A program made the translations under genes and the position numbers. Below are positions 38,148-45,953 of a DNA stretch of 64,000 nt, piece by piece; position 1 is the first letter of the stretch; each line of letters starts with the position of its first letter. This DNA is from Actinoplanes sp. SE50/110 (GTDB taxonomy: Bacteria > Actinomycetota > Actinomycetes > Mycobacteriales > Micromonosporaceae). The notes under the pieces are model-generated. The model was not told the DNA's origin and made no database searches. It saw only the letters and a list, made by a program, of their open reading frames with translations. Where the stretch lies: positions 7,310,001 to 7,374,000 of the forward strand of contig NZ_LT827010.1 of NCBI RefSeq assembly GCF_900119315.1. The letters run 5' to 3'.

Positions 38148-38711
38148 ATCATGCCGCCCTCCGATCCGCTTCCATGTTCGAGCAAGGTAAAGCCCGGCAC
38201 AGCCCGGCAGACCCCACTCTTCGCCCCCGGGACAACCCGGTGCCGGCTCGCCAGCGTCGTGAGGGTTAGGCCGGAACGGGGCGGAGTTCGGAGAGAAGTC
38301 CGAAGATCCAGATCATGGAAACCCGGCCATAGCGGTCGGCACCCGCCTACCCGGGACGGGGGAACCCCCGATCAGGCGACTTGATCACCACAGCGTCACC
38401 CCGCCGACGCTCAGCAGCTTGGGCACGCTCCCAAATCTCTGTCAGGGCCAAGGAAAGCGCTCTCCCTCCGTGCTATAAAGGCCCTGCCGCGTGGGCCGCG
38501 GTCCAGCAGCGGGCTCCGGCCGTGTTCTGACACGTGCGTCCACGCCCGGCGCCCTGAGCCGGGCGAGGCGTCGCACACGGGGGGATGCCTCGCCCCACAG
38601 CATCCGGCGATGGCCGTCCACCCCGGGCGGCCATCGCCGCGGGCCGCGGTGTCCCGCCGGACCGGGTCGGTGCGCGGCGGCGCGCCTCACGACGTACCAC
38701 CAATCGGGTTG
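38148..38711. other. Long gap with hairpins and a possible transcript
   Basis: No gene is seen in 560 bp. It contains GGGGGAACCCCC at about 38355, the LacI-operator-like GGAAAGCGCTCTCC at about 38453-38466, and TATAAA at 38475-38480. Two GC hairpins follow: GCCCGGC...GCCGGGC at 38544-38564, and GGCGATGGCCG...CGGCCATCGCC at 38606-38638. The last is placed to end the leftward gene at 38712. The rest could be a short structured RNA. Confidence 0.35.
38606..38638 (-). terminator. Hairpin downstream of the DnaQ-like gene
   Basis: GGCGATGGCCG, 11-base loop, CGGCCATCGCC. It is about 75 bp beyond the stop of the leftward gene at 38712. Confidence 0.5.
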
Positions 38712-39917
38712 TCAACGCTGCGCGGAGAGCAACGCCTCGAGCATCGTCTTGTAGGCCGCCGGGGTGACGATCGGAATGCCGTACTGCCGGGCGAGCTTGG
38801 CCACCCCGGAGAGCGAATCCGGATCGGCCGCCACCAGCAGTCGCGTCTGTTTGGTGACTTTCCGCGCGGTCCGCAGACCGTGGGTCAGCGCGTCCACCTC
38901 GAGATGCTCGCGCGGCGGGTGCAGGTCACCGGTGAAGACGACCTGGTCACCCGGGGTGAGCTGCCACCGGGTGACCTGAGCGGCCGGTTCGGCGAGCGCC
39001 CGGTCGACGTCGGCCGAGGTGAGACCGAGAAGCTCGGCGACGCCGTCCAGGTCGAGGCGTTCGGCCGGGGTGAGGATCTGATCGGCGAGCGCTACCGTGG
39101 CCAGCCCACACAGGTAGCGGTGGTGCAGCAGCTCGGCGTCGGCCCGGGACAGCCCGATCCTGGCGGCGATCGCGACCAGCTGATCGGCCTCGCTCGCCGA
39201 GATGTGCCGATCCAGCAGCACACCGTCGAGCAGCGCCAGGTAAGCGTCGGCCTTCGGGTCGAGCTGGCGGGGCAGGCGGTCGACGAGCCGGGTGAGGAAG
39301 TGCGGCTCGCGCTCCTCGGGACGGCGACGCGGGACGGCGGCGACCGTGGTCACTCTCAGCCGCGGCCAGTCGGCCTGCCGGGCACTGTCCAGCAGCTCGG
39401 CCCAGGGTGGCGGATCACCCGCCCGCTCCAGGTAGTAACCGAGCAGCTCGCCGGCGGCCCGGGCGCCGTGCAACGCGGACTGTTCGCGGTGCGGACCTAG
39501 TCCGGCGGCGGCCCGGCACGCCGCCAGGCTCCGCGACGCGGTCGGCAGGAAATGTCCGGCCAGGCGCATGGTGCACAGACCGCGCTCGTCGTCGACCGGC
39601 ACGGCGACACCCAGCTTGCCGAACTCGGCGGTGAGGAAGCCGGCGTCGAAGAGCAGATTGTGCGCGACGATCAGACGTCCGGCCAGCCGCTCGGCGATCT
39701 GACCGGCCAGCTCGGCGAAGACCGGCGCGCGGCGGGCCTCGGCGCCGCTGATCCCGTGCAGCTCCTGCGGGCCGAGATCCCGGTCCGGATTGACGAGGGT
39801 GCACCATTCGTCGAGAACCTTGCCGGTCTCGTCCAGCCGCACGATCGCGATCTCCACGATCCGGTCGTGCCAGGTGGTCTTGGTGCCGGTGGTCTGCAGG
39901 TCGACGACGGCGTACAT
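38712..39917 (-). CDS. DnaQ-like exonuclease-fold protein with BRCT domain and degenerate active site
   Basis: Protein of 401 aa. Residues 1-165 have the DEDDh exonuclease fold: VVDLQTTG, then LHGIS, HNLLFD and ALHGARAAGELL. Of the four acids, Asp6 and Asp91 are present. The Glu of motif I is Gln8, and the Asp five residues after His150 is Ala155. Nuclease activity is therefore doubtful. About 215-300 is a helical TerB-like stretch. About 320-395 is a BRCT domain (GDQVVFTGDL to LARQYGIPIVT). The start has no Shine-Dalgarno; TAATTT ends 8 bp before the ATG, the layout of a leaderless transcript. Likely a DNA-repair accessory or scaffold protein. Confidence 0.8.
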   Translation of the reverse strand: MYAVVDLQTTGTKTTWHDRIVEIAIVRLDETGKVLDEWCTLVNPDRDLGPQELHGISGAEARRAPVFAELAGQIAERLAGRLIVAHNLLFDAGFLTAEFGKLGVAVPVDDERGLCTMRLAGHFLPTASRSLAACRAAAGLGPHREQSALHGARAAGELLGYYLERAGDPPPWAELLDSARQADWPRLRVTTVAAVPRRRPEEREPHFLTRLVDRLPRQLDPKADAYLALLDGVLLDRHISASEADQLVAIAARIGLSRADAELLHHRYLCGLATVALADQILTPAERLDLDGVAELLGLTSADVDRALAEPAAQVTRWQLTPGDQVVFTGDLHPPREHLEVDALTHGLRTARKVTKQTRLLVAADPDSLSGVAKLARQYGIPIVTPAAYKTMLEALLSAQR

Positions 39918-39982
39918 GAGAAAGAAAATTAGGCGAAGCCCGGGGTCCGGCGCCAGCGGGCCCGCCGGGGCACCGTGGTCCC

Positions 39983-40171
39983 ATGACAGCCGGCGAGGAC
40001 CAGCGTGATCAGCGCTACCTCACCACCCGGATCACCGCCGACGGGCGCGACGGCCATCCCGGCGAAGCCGGGCGATGTCGGCTGGTGGTGAGCCGCGCGA
40101 TCATCGTCCGCCGGCTGTGTCGTCCCGGCCGGCCCGGATCCGAGCGCCCGGCACACCCCGCACGGCCGTGA
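39983..40171 (+). CDS. Possible small protein, unknown
   Basis: An open frame of 62 codons from ATG 39983, with G/C-rich third positions at the start (AGEDQRDQRYLTTRITADGR) and an Arg/Pro-rich end. No known family and a weak ribosome site. It may be a real short gene between two leftward genes or chance in GC-rich DNA. Confidence 0.3.
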   Translation: MTAGEDQRDQRYLTTRITADGRDGHPGEAGRCRLVVSRAIIVRRLCRPGRPGSERPAHPARP

Positions 40172-40219
40172 GTCCCCTCGGCGGCCGCCCGTTCGGCGAC
40201 GGCACTCCCCCGGGCCCGG

Positions 40220-40708
40220 TCAGTCTCCGCTGAGTACCGCTCGCAGCAGGTCGGCGAGCTGGGACCGCTGGGCCGGGGTGAGGTGGGCCAGGAGCCGCTG
40301 CTGCTCGGCGAGGCCGGCGGTGACGGCCTGGTCGGCAACCTGGAAACCCTGCTCGGTGAGGGAGACCAGGACGCCGCGGCGGTCGTCCGGGTCGGGTGAC
40401 CGGGCGACCAGGCCGGCCTTCTCCAGACGGTCGAGGCGGGCGGTGGTGCCACCGGTGCTGAGCATCATCGAGGCGGCCAGGGCGCCCGGGGACAGCCGGA
40501 AGGGCGCTCCGGAGCGACGCAGGGTGGCGAGCACGTCGAATTCGGGGCGGCCGATGCCGTACGCCGCGTAGGCGCGCTCGCCGGCGTCCGAGGCGATGCG
40601 GGCGATGCGCTGGATGCGGCCGAAGACGCCCATCGCAGTGGTTTCCAGGTCGGGGCGCTCGACGGCCCACTGGGCCAGGATCCGATCGACACCGTCGGGT
40701 TCCCTCAT
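40220..40708 (-). CDS. MarR family transcriptional regulator
   Basis: About 162 aa. The winged helix has LSPGALAASMMLSTGGTTARLDRLEKAGLVARSPDPDDRRGVLVSLT, with the DRR wing. Helices at both ends form the dimer interface. The start is ATG 40708 or GTG 40723; neither has a good ribosome site. Divergent from an EamA-type exporter gene, with an 18-bp palindrome in the 86-bp space. The usual arrangement is repression of the exporter and itself, relieved by a small ligand. Confidence 0.88.
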   Translation of the reverse strand: MREPDGVDRILAQWAVERPDLETTAMGVFGRIQRIARIASDAGERAYAAYGIGRPEFDVLATLRRSGAPFRLSPGALAASMMLSTGGTTARLDRLEKAGLVARSPDPDDRRGVLVSLTEQGFQVADQAVTAGLAEQQRLLAHLTPAQRSQLADLLRAVLSGD

Positions 40709-40755
40709 GCCGCCATTCTGCACGACCTCTCGATGACAAGCTTCTCGACACAGGT

Positions 40756-40773
40756 TATCTTGATGTCGAGATA
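40756..40773. promoter_or_regulatory. MarR-type operator
   Basis: TATCTTGATGTCGAGATA is an 18-bp palindrome with a single mismatched pair (TTGA against TCGA), between the divergent marR-like and exporter genes. Related half-sites (TCTCGATG, ACATCGAG) flank it on both sides. Confidence 0.75.
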
Positions 40774-40794
40774 CTTTACATCGAGGGAGTCGCC

Positions 40795-41781
40795 GTGCGC
40801 GTCCTGCTGATCACCGCCCTCACACCCGCGGTCTGGGGCACCACCTACGCGATCACCACGGAATTCCTGCCACCCGACCGGCCGCTGCTCGCCGGCGTCC
40901 TGCGGGCCCTGCCCGCCGGACTCCTGCTGCTGGCGATCACCCGGCAACTGCCGCGCGGCGCCTGGTGGTGGCGGTCCGCGGTCCTCGGCGCGCTGAACAT
41001 CGGGTTCTTCTTCGCGCTGCTGTTCGTCAGCGCCTACCGCCTGCCCGGCGGCATGGCGGCCGTGCTCGGGGCGGTGCAGCCACTACTGGTCGCCGGGCTG
41101 TCCACGGTCGTGCTCGGCGACCGCACCACGGCCCGTACCGTGATCGCGGGCCTGCTCGGCGCCGCCGGCGTCGCCCTCGCCGTCCTGACCGCCGCCGCCC
41201 GCCTCGACCCGATCGGCATCCTGGCCGGGCTGGCCGGTGCCGCGTCGATGGCCATCGGTCTGGTGCTGACCAAACGTTGGGGACGGCCCGGCGTCTCGCT
41301 GCTGACCGCGACCGGGTGGCAGCTCACCGCGGGCGGACTGGTCCTGCTGCCGATCATGCTGCTCGGCGAGGGGCTGCCGGCGTCACTGACCGGCCGGAAC
41401 CTGATGGGCTACGGATACCTGGCGCTGATCGGCACCGCCCTCGCCTACACCCTGTGGTTCCGCGGGCTGGACCGGCTGCCGGCCACCCGGGTCTCGCTGC
41501 TCAGCCTGCTCTCCCCGGTGACCGCGACCGTGCTGGGGTGGGCGGCGCTGGGCCAGGCGCTGACGCCGGTGCAGGTCACCGGCATGGCCCTGGCCTTCGC
41601 CGCGGTGCTGTGGGGTCAGTCATCGCCGGATCGCGGTCGTCGTCAGGGGGCCTCATCGCAGGTCCGTGTCGGTCACCACGCGACGCGGCAAGCCGGTGCG
41701 GGCGGCCCGGAGCATCCCGCGGCCGGGCGCCTCGGTGGTGGTCACCCGGCCGGGCGCGAGGCGGCGGAGCGCCGGCCTTAG
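40795..41781 (+). CDS. EamA/DMT family exporter
   Basis: Protein of 328 aa. Ten hydrophobic helices in two EamA repeats; GYGYLALIGTALAYTLWFRGL and SVTATVLGW-like text (LLSPVTATVLGWAALGQ) are typical. Helices end at about residue 275. The last 55 residues or so (from SSPDRGRRQG) are hydrophilic and unlike the family. This tail lies over the remnant of an epimerase gene on the opposite strand, so the original stop seems to have been lost. GTG 40795. Probably exports metabolites or drugs under control of the divergent MarR protein. Confidence 0.88.
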   Translation: MRVLLITALTPAVWGTTYAITTEFLPPDRPLLAGVLRALPAGLLLLAITRQLPRGAWWWRSAVLGALNIGFFFALLFVSAYRLPGGMAAVLGAVQPLLVAGLSTVVLGDRTTARTVIAGLLGAAGVALAVLTAAARLDPIGILAGLAGAASMAIGLVLTKRWGRPGVSLLTATGWQLTAGGLVLLPIMLLGEGLPASLTGRNLMGYGYLALIGTALAYTLWFRGLDRLPATRVSLLSLLSPVTATVLGWAALGQALTPVQVTGMALAFAAVLWGQSSPDRGRRQGASSQVRVGHHATRQAGAGGPEHPAAGRLGGGHPAGREAAERRP

Positions 41782-41826
41782 CGGAGCGGTCAGCGGGTAA
41801 GCGGCGTTGTACCACCCCGGCGCTCC
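41653..41826 (-). pseudogene. C-terminal remnant of an NAD-dependent epimerase/dehydratase-like gene
   Basis: The leftward frame reads PGWYNAAYPLTAPLRPALRR, then LAPGRVTTTEAPGRGMLRAA and RTGLPRRVVTDTDLR before its stop. The VTTTE..GR.ML.. pattern is the C-terminus of an actinobacterial extended-SDR group. The rest of the gene (about 150 residues) is absent. It overlaps the aberrant tail of the exporter gene. Confidence 0.5.
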
Positions 41827-41830
41827 GGGG

Positions 41831-41869
41831 TTTTCCACAGGCGGGTGGTTCGGCGCCCGGTTGTCCACA
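41831..41869. promoter_or_regulatory. Two DnaA-box-like sequences
   Basis: TTTTCCACA at 41831-41839 and TTGTCCACA (exact actinobacterial DnaA box) at 41861-41869, 30 bp apart and in the same orientation, each followed by GG. This is not oriC: no dnaA, dnaN or recF is near. Confidence 0.45.
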
Positions 41870-41891
41870 GGCCGGGTGGTCCATCCCGAAA

Positions 41892-41914
41892 ACGTCGTAC
41901 CCCCGGCCTAGGGT
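41892..41914 (+). promoter_or_regulatory. PafBC (RecA-NDp)-like promoter of the SWIM gene
   Basis: CGTCGTAC at 41893-41900, eight bases, then TAGGGT at 41909-41914, and only six bases to the GTG start. The layout fits TGTCR-N11-TAnnnT with one mismatch and implies a leaderless mRNA. A nearly identical sequence (GTCGTACCCC) precedes the MoxR operon. Confidence 0.55.
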
Positions 41915-41920
41915 CGTCCC

Positions 41921-44734
41921 GTGCCCGCCGAACGATGGTCCATCGCCCAGGCCGAGTCGATCGCTCCCGACGCCTCGGCGCTCAAGCGTGCCCGCTCCGT
42001 GGCCGGGCAGTTCGGCCCCGTCGGGCTGCTCGACGACGTCCTCTGGGGACTGTGCCGGGGCTATCAGGTCGCCGCCGACCTGTCCGGCCCCGCGTTCAAG
42101 TGCTCCTGCCCGAGTTTCCAGACGCCCTGCAAGCATGCCGTCGGCCTGGTGCTGCGCTGGGCCGAGGCCGGCGCCGGGCAGGATCCCGCGCCCGACTGGG
42201 TGACCCGGTGGCAGGCCGCGCGCGCCGCCCGGGCGAAACCGGGTCCGGCGGCCCCGCCCGACCCGGTGGCCGCCGCCAAGCGCGCCCGGGCGCGCGCCGA
42301 GCGGGTCGCCGGCGGCATGACCGAGCTGCGCCGCTGGCTCGACGACCAGGTCGAGCAGGGCCTCGCCGGGCTGGGGCGGCGCGGGCGCCAGGCGTTCGAG
42401 CCGATGGCGGCCCGGCTGGTCGACGCGCAGGCGCCGGGGGCGGCCGGTGCGGTCCGGCGCCTCGGTGACATCGCCGGGATCGGCCCGCAGTGGGCCGACC
42501 GGCTCCTCGCCGAGCTGGCCACACTGCATCTGCTGGTCGCCGGGCACGACCGGTTCGACGCGCTGGACCCGGCGACGGCCGCCACCGTCCGCTCCCGGAT
42601 CGGTTTCCCCACGGCGACCGAGGAGGTGCTGGCCGGGCCCCGGGTCACCGACCGCTGGCAGGTGCTCGGCCAGATCGACACCGACGACGGCCCGCTGACC
42701 ACCCGGCGCACCTGGTTGCACGGCTCGTCGACGTCCCGGTTCGCGCTGGTGCTGTCGTTCGCGGCGCCGGGCCAGACGCTCGCCGCCGACCTGGTGCCGG
42801 GCACCGAGTTCCGCGGCGACCTCTGCTTCTATCCCGGCTCCGCGCCGCTGCGGGCGCTGGTCGCCGAGCGCGCCAGCGCCGCCGAGCCGTTCGGCTCGCC
42901 GGACGGCGCCGGGTCGGTGCGCGCCGCTCTCTCCCGGTGGGCGTCGCTGCTGGCCGCCGAGCCTTTCCGGTACGACGCACCGGTGCTGCTGGCGGGCGTC
43001 AGCCCCGCCGAGGGGGGCTTCCTGGTGGACGGGTCGGGTGACGCGTTGCCCCTGGCCGCCGGGCATCGTGAGCCGTGGTGGCTGCTGGCGGCCGCGGGCG
43101 CCCGGCCGGCCGCGGTCGCCGCCGAGTGGTCGCCGGCCGGCTTGCGCCCGCTGGCGGCCTGGGCCGACGGCCACTTCGTGGCGGCCGCGCCGCCGATGCC
43201 CGACGCCGGCGCGCCGCGGGCGGCCGAGCTGCCACCCGAGCTGCTGGCCGCGGCGCTGGTCGGCACGGCACGCCGGCCGTGGCACGCGGCCTCGGTGCGG
43301 GTCGGACCGGTCGCGGTCGAGGTCGGTCAGGCGTCGCTGCAGGCGGGTCCGGCCGCGGCCCTGCTGGATGCCGCGGCCGTCGCGCTGACCGCGCGGCGGG
43401 CCGGGGTGCAGCCGGACACGACCCGGTCCCCCATCGAGCCGGCTCCGGCCGAGACCGATCCCCCGCTGCCGGTCGCGGCCGGGGTGCGCCTGAGCCGCAT
43501 CCTGCGCGGCGGTGCCCCGGGCGGCGCCCACCTGGAGCAGGAGCTGCTGGCCCAGTGGCTCGCCGCGGCGGCGCGCCGGGGTGGCGTGGTGCCGCCGGTG
43601 CTGCTGCCCGCGCTGCTCGACGCCGGCCGGCGCACCACGACGATCCGCGCCGACGCGGCCCGGGTCGCCGGGCGCCGGGGTGCCTGGCTGGCCGAGCGGC
43701 GTGCCGACTGGGGCTGGCTGTTCGACGAGGCCACGCCGGTCACCGTGGTCGACTGGACGACCGCGACCGGCACCGAGCGGCTGGGACACCTGATCACCCT
43801 GCGCCGGTCCGAGCCGGCGCACGCGCGGCGGCTGGTGGAGAGCACCTGGGGCGCCGACTCCTCGGAGAACCGCGCCCGGTTCCTCGGCGCCTTCACCGAC
43901 GGGCTGTCCCTCGACGACGAGGAGCTGCTGGAGCGGGCCCTCGACGACCGGCGCAAGGAGGTCCGGCAGACCGCCGTCGACCTGCTCCGCCGCCTGCCCG
44001 GGGCGGCACTCGGCGAGCGGATGCGCGACCGGGCGCACGCCGCGGTGCGCCTGGCCGCCGACTCTGCGCGGCTCCTGGTGACGCCGCCGGCCGAGCTGGA
44101 CGCCGGGCTGCGACGTGACGGGGTGAGCGCGACCCCGGCCCACGGCACCGGGGTCGGCGCCTGGCTGCTGGAGGAGGTGGTCGCCGGGACTCCGCTCACC
44201 TCGTGGGCCGCCCTGGAGCCGACCGGTTACCTCGCGCTGGCCCGGGGAAACGACTGGGTGACGCCGCTGCTGCACGGCTGGGCCAAGGCCGCCATCACCC
44301 AGGGCGACGCCCGCTGGGCTGCGGCGCTGCTGGCCGGCGACTCCGGCATGCTGCGCGAGGGGGTTCGCTGGGAACTGCACCTGGTGCTCCCGTCCGACAC
44401 ATTGGCCCGGCTGGCCGCCGAGGCGCTGCGTGCCGAGGACGCCGCGGCGCACCGACTGCTGGCACTGCATCCCGGGCCGTGGCCGGAACCACTGAGCGTG
44501 ACGGTGCTGGAGACGATTCTGCGCCGGGCGCGTCACGACCGGCACACCTGGCAGCTCGGCGAGCTGTGCCGGACCGCCGCGCTCGCCATGCCCCCGGCGT
44601 ATGCGGATCTCGCCGGCCGGCTGGCCGCTCAGCTGGAGCCGGAGGTGGACCCGAGCCGGGTGCGGCCGATCGCCGACCTGGCGCGGACGCTGGCGTTCCG
44701 TGAGGAGATGCTGCGCGAGTTGAGCGAGCCGTGA
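41921..44734 (+). CDS. SWIM zinc-finger protein with DUF5691-like C-terminus
   Basis: Protein of 937 aa. The SWIM finger is at 61-72 (CSCPSFQTPCKH: Cys61, Cys63, Cys70, His72), embedded in the usual GYQVAADLSGPAFKCSCPS context. Residues from about 430 form a long helical, HEAT-like region rich in Ala/Leu/Arg (DDRRKEVRQTAVDLLRRLPG), matching the DUF5691 type. SWIM domains bind DNA or protein. The gene lies 157 bp before the MoxR-DUF5682-VWA operon on the same strand with a matching promoter, so it is probably part of one system. The start is leaderless-like (no Shine-Dalgarno). Confidence 0.85.
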   Translation: MPAERWSIAQAESIAPDASALKRARSVAGQFGPVGLLDDVLWGLCRGYQVAADLSGPAFKCSCPSFQTPCKHAVGLVLRWAEAGAGQDPAPDWVTRWQAARAARAKPGPAAPPDPVAAAKRARARAERVAGGMTELRRWLDDQVEQGLAGLGRRGRQAFEPMAARLVDAQAPGAAGAVRRLGDIAGIGPQWADRLLAELATLHLLVAGHDRFDALDPATAATVRSRIGFPTATEEVLAGPRVTDRWQVLGQIDTDDGPLTTRRTWLHGSSTSRFALVLSFAAPGQTLAADLVPGTEFRGDLCFYPGSAPLRALVAERASAAEPFGSPDGAGSVRAALSRWASLLAAEPFRYDAPVLLAGVSPAEGGFLVDGSGDALPLAAGHREPWWLLAAAGARPAAVAAEWSPAGLRPLAAWADGHFVAAAPPMPDAGAPRAAELPPELLAAALVGTARRPWHAASVRVGPVAVEVGQASLQAGPAAALLDAAAVALTARRAGVQPDTTRSPIEPAPAETDPPLPVAAGVRLSRILRGGAPGGAHLEQELLAQWLAAAARRGGVVPPVLLPALLDAGRRTTTIRADAARVAGRRGAWLAERRADWGWLFDEATPVTVVDWTTATGTERLGHLITLRRSEPAHARRLVESTWGADSSENRARFLGAFTDGLSLDDEELLERALDDRRKEVRQTAVDLLRRLPGAALGERMRDRAHAAVRLAADSARLLVTPPAELDAGLRRDGVSATPAHGTGVGAWLLEEVVAGTPLTSWAALEPTGYLALARGNDWVTPLLHGWAKAAITQGDARWAAALLAGDSGMLREGVRWELHLVLPSDTLARLAAEALRAEDAAAHRLLALHPGPWPEPLSVTVLETILRRARHDRHTWQLGELCRTAALAMPPAYADLAGRLAAQLEPEVDPSRVRPIADLARTLAFREEMLRELSEP

Positions 44735-44814
44735 GGGGTGTGCCGGGGGTCGATCGTGCGGGCCGGGCGTGCCGTGCGATCGGTCGGCCGGGGCGCCGGG
44801 GCAGCGCCGGGAAA

Positions 44815-44836
44815 TGTCGTACCCCGGCGGTAGTTT
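44815..44836 (+). promoter_or_regulatory. PafBC (RecA-NDp)-like promoter of the MoxR operon
   Basis: TGTCG at 44815-44819, TAC, eight bases, TAGTTT at 44831-44836. This is a full match to the invariant positions TGTCR and TAnnnT, 55 bp upstream of the GTG. Confidence 0.6.
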
Positions 44837-44891
44837 GCAGTTCGAGCCAGCTATCGGGCGGGCCGGTGGGCCCGGAGACTCAGGAGTTCGA

Positions 44892-45953
44892 GTGACCGCT
44901 CTTCGACCGCACGCCGAGGATCAGTATGCCGACGAGCTGACCCGGCTGGCCGCCGCCGACGACCGACCCCGCCCGCCCGGGTGGCGGTTGTCGCCCCAGG
45001 CCGTGGTGACCTATCTGCTCGGCGACGGCGCCAAGATCACCCCGAAGTATGTGGGGCCGCGCCGCCTGATCGAGGTCGCCGTCTCCACCCTCGCCACCGA
45101 TCGGGCGCTGCTCCTGCTGGGCGTTCCCGGCACCGCCAAGACCTGGGTCTCCGAGCATCTGGCCGCCGCCATCTCCGGCGACTCCACGCTGCTGGTGCAG
45201 GGCACCGCCGGCACCGCCGAGGAGGCCATCCGGTACGGGTGGAACTATGCCCGTCTGCTCGCCGAGGGCCCGACCGCCGCGGCGCTGGTGCCGAGCCCGA
45301 TCATGCGGGCCATGCGGGGTGGCTCCATCGCCCGGCTGGAGGAGCTCACCCGCGTCCCGTCCGACGTGCAGGACGCTCTGATCACCATCCTCTCGGAGAA
45401 GACGCTGCCGATCCCGGAGCTGGGCGACGAGGTGCAGGCGCAGCGCGGCTTCAACCTGATCGCCACCGCCAACGACAGGGACCGCGGGGTGAACGAGTTG
45501 TCCAGCGCCCTGCGGCGGCGGTTCAACACGGTGGTGCTGCCGGTTCCGGCCAACGCCGACGACGAAGTCGAGATCGTGGCGCGCCGGGTGGCGCAGCTCG
45601 GCCGGTCGCTGGAGCTGCCCGAGGTGCCGGCCGCGCTCGACGAGATCCGGCGGGTGGTCACCGTGTTCCGCGAGCTGCGGAGCGGGCTGACCGAGGACGG
45701 CCGCACCAAGCTCAAGTCGCCGACCGGTACGCTCTCCACCGCCGAGGCGATCTCGGTGATCACCAACGGGATGGCGCTGGCCGCCCACTTCGGCGACGGC
45801 ACCCTGCACCCGGGCGACGTCGCGGCCGGCATCGTCGGCGCGGTGATCAAGGACCCCGTCTCCGACACCGTCGTCTGGCGGGAATACCTGGAGACCGTGG
45901 TCCGGGAGCGGTCCGACTGGCTCGATTTCTACCGGGCCGCGCGCGATGCCTGA
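44892..45953 (+). CDS. MoxR-type AAA+ ATPase
   Basis: Protein of 353 aa. Walker A GVPGTAKT at 77-84. The Walker B equivalent is GGSIARLEELTRVPSDVQDAL, where family members usually have a DE pair before hxR and here LEEL stands. Sensor 1 is LIATANDRDRGV, and the arginine-containing LSSALRRRFNTVVLP is typical of MoxR. The lid domain is at the C-terminus. MoxR ATPases work as chaperones with VWA proteins, and a VWA gene closes this operon. GTG 44892 with AGGAG. The end overlaps the DUF5682 start by 8 bp (ATGCCTGA). Confidence 0.92.
   Translation: MTALRPHAEDQYADELTRLAAADDRPRPPGWRLSPQAVVTYLLGDGAKITPKYVGPRRLIEVAVSTLATDRALLLLGVPGTAKTWVSEHLAAAISGDSTLLVQGTAGTAEEAIRYGWNYARLLAEGPTAAALVPSPIMRAMRGGSIARLEELTRVPSDVQDALITILSEKTLPIPELGDEVQAQRGFNLIATANDRDRGVNELSSALRRRFNTVVLPVPANADDEVEIVARRVAQLGRSLELPEVPAALDEIRRVVTVFRELRSGLTEDGRTKLKSPTGTLSTAEAISVITNGMALAAHFGDGTLHPGDVAAGIVGAVIKDPVSDTVVWREYLETVVRERSDWLDFYRAARDA

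Noticed and set aside
38340-38480. c-di-AMP (ydaO-type) riboswitch suggested by GGGGGAACCCCC
   Set aside because: Other conserved parts (for example GGGTGAATCC) are absent and no cell-wall hydrolase gene follows.
41831-41869. Origin of replication
   Set aside because: Only two DnaA boxes, no AT-rich unwinding region and no dnaA/dnaN/gyrB neighbours; parE here is topoisomerase IV.
41576-44545. 989-codon leftward ORF over the SWIM gene
   Set aside because: Antisense shadow; low complexity and no motifs.
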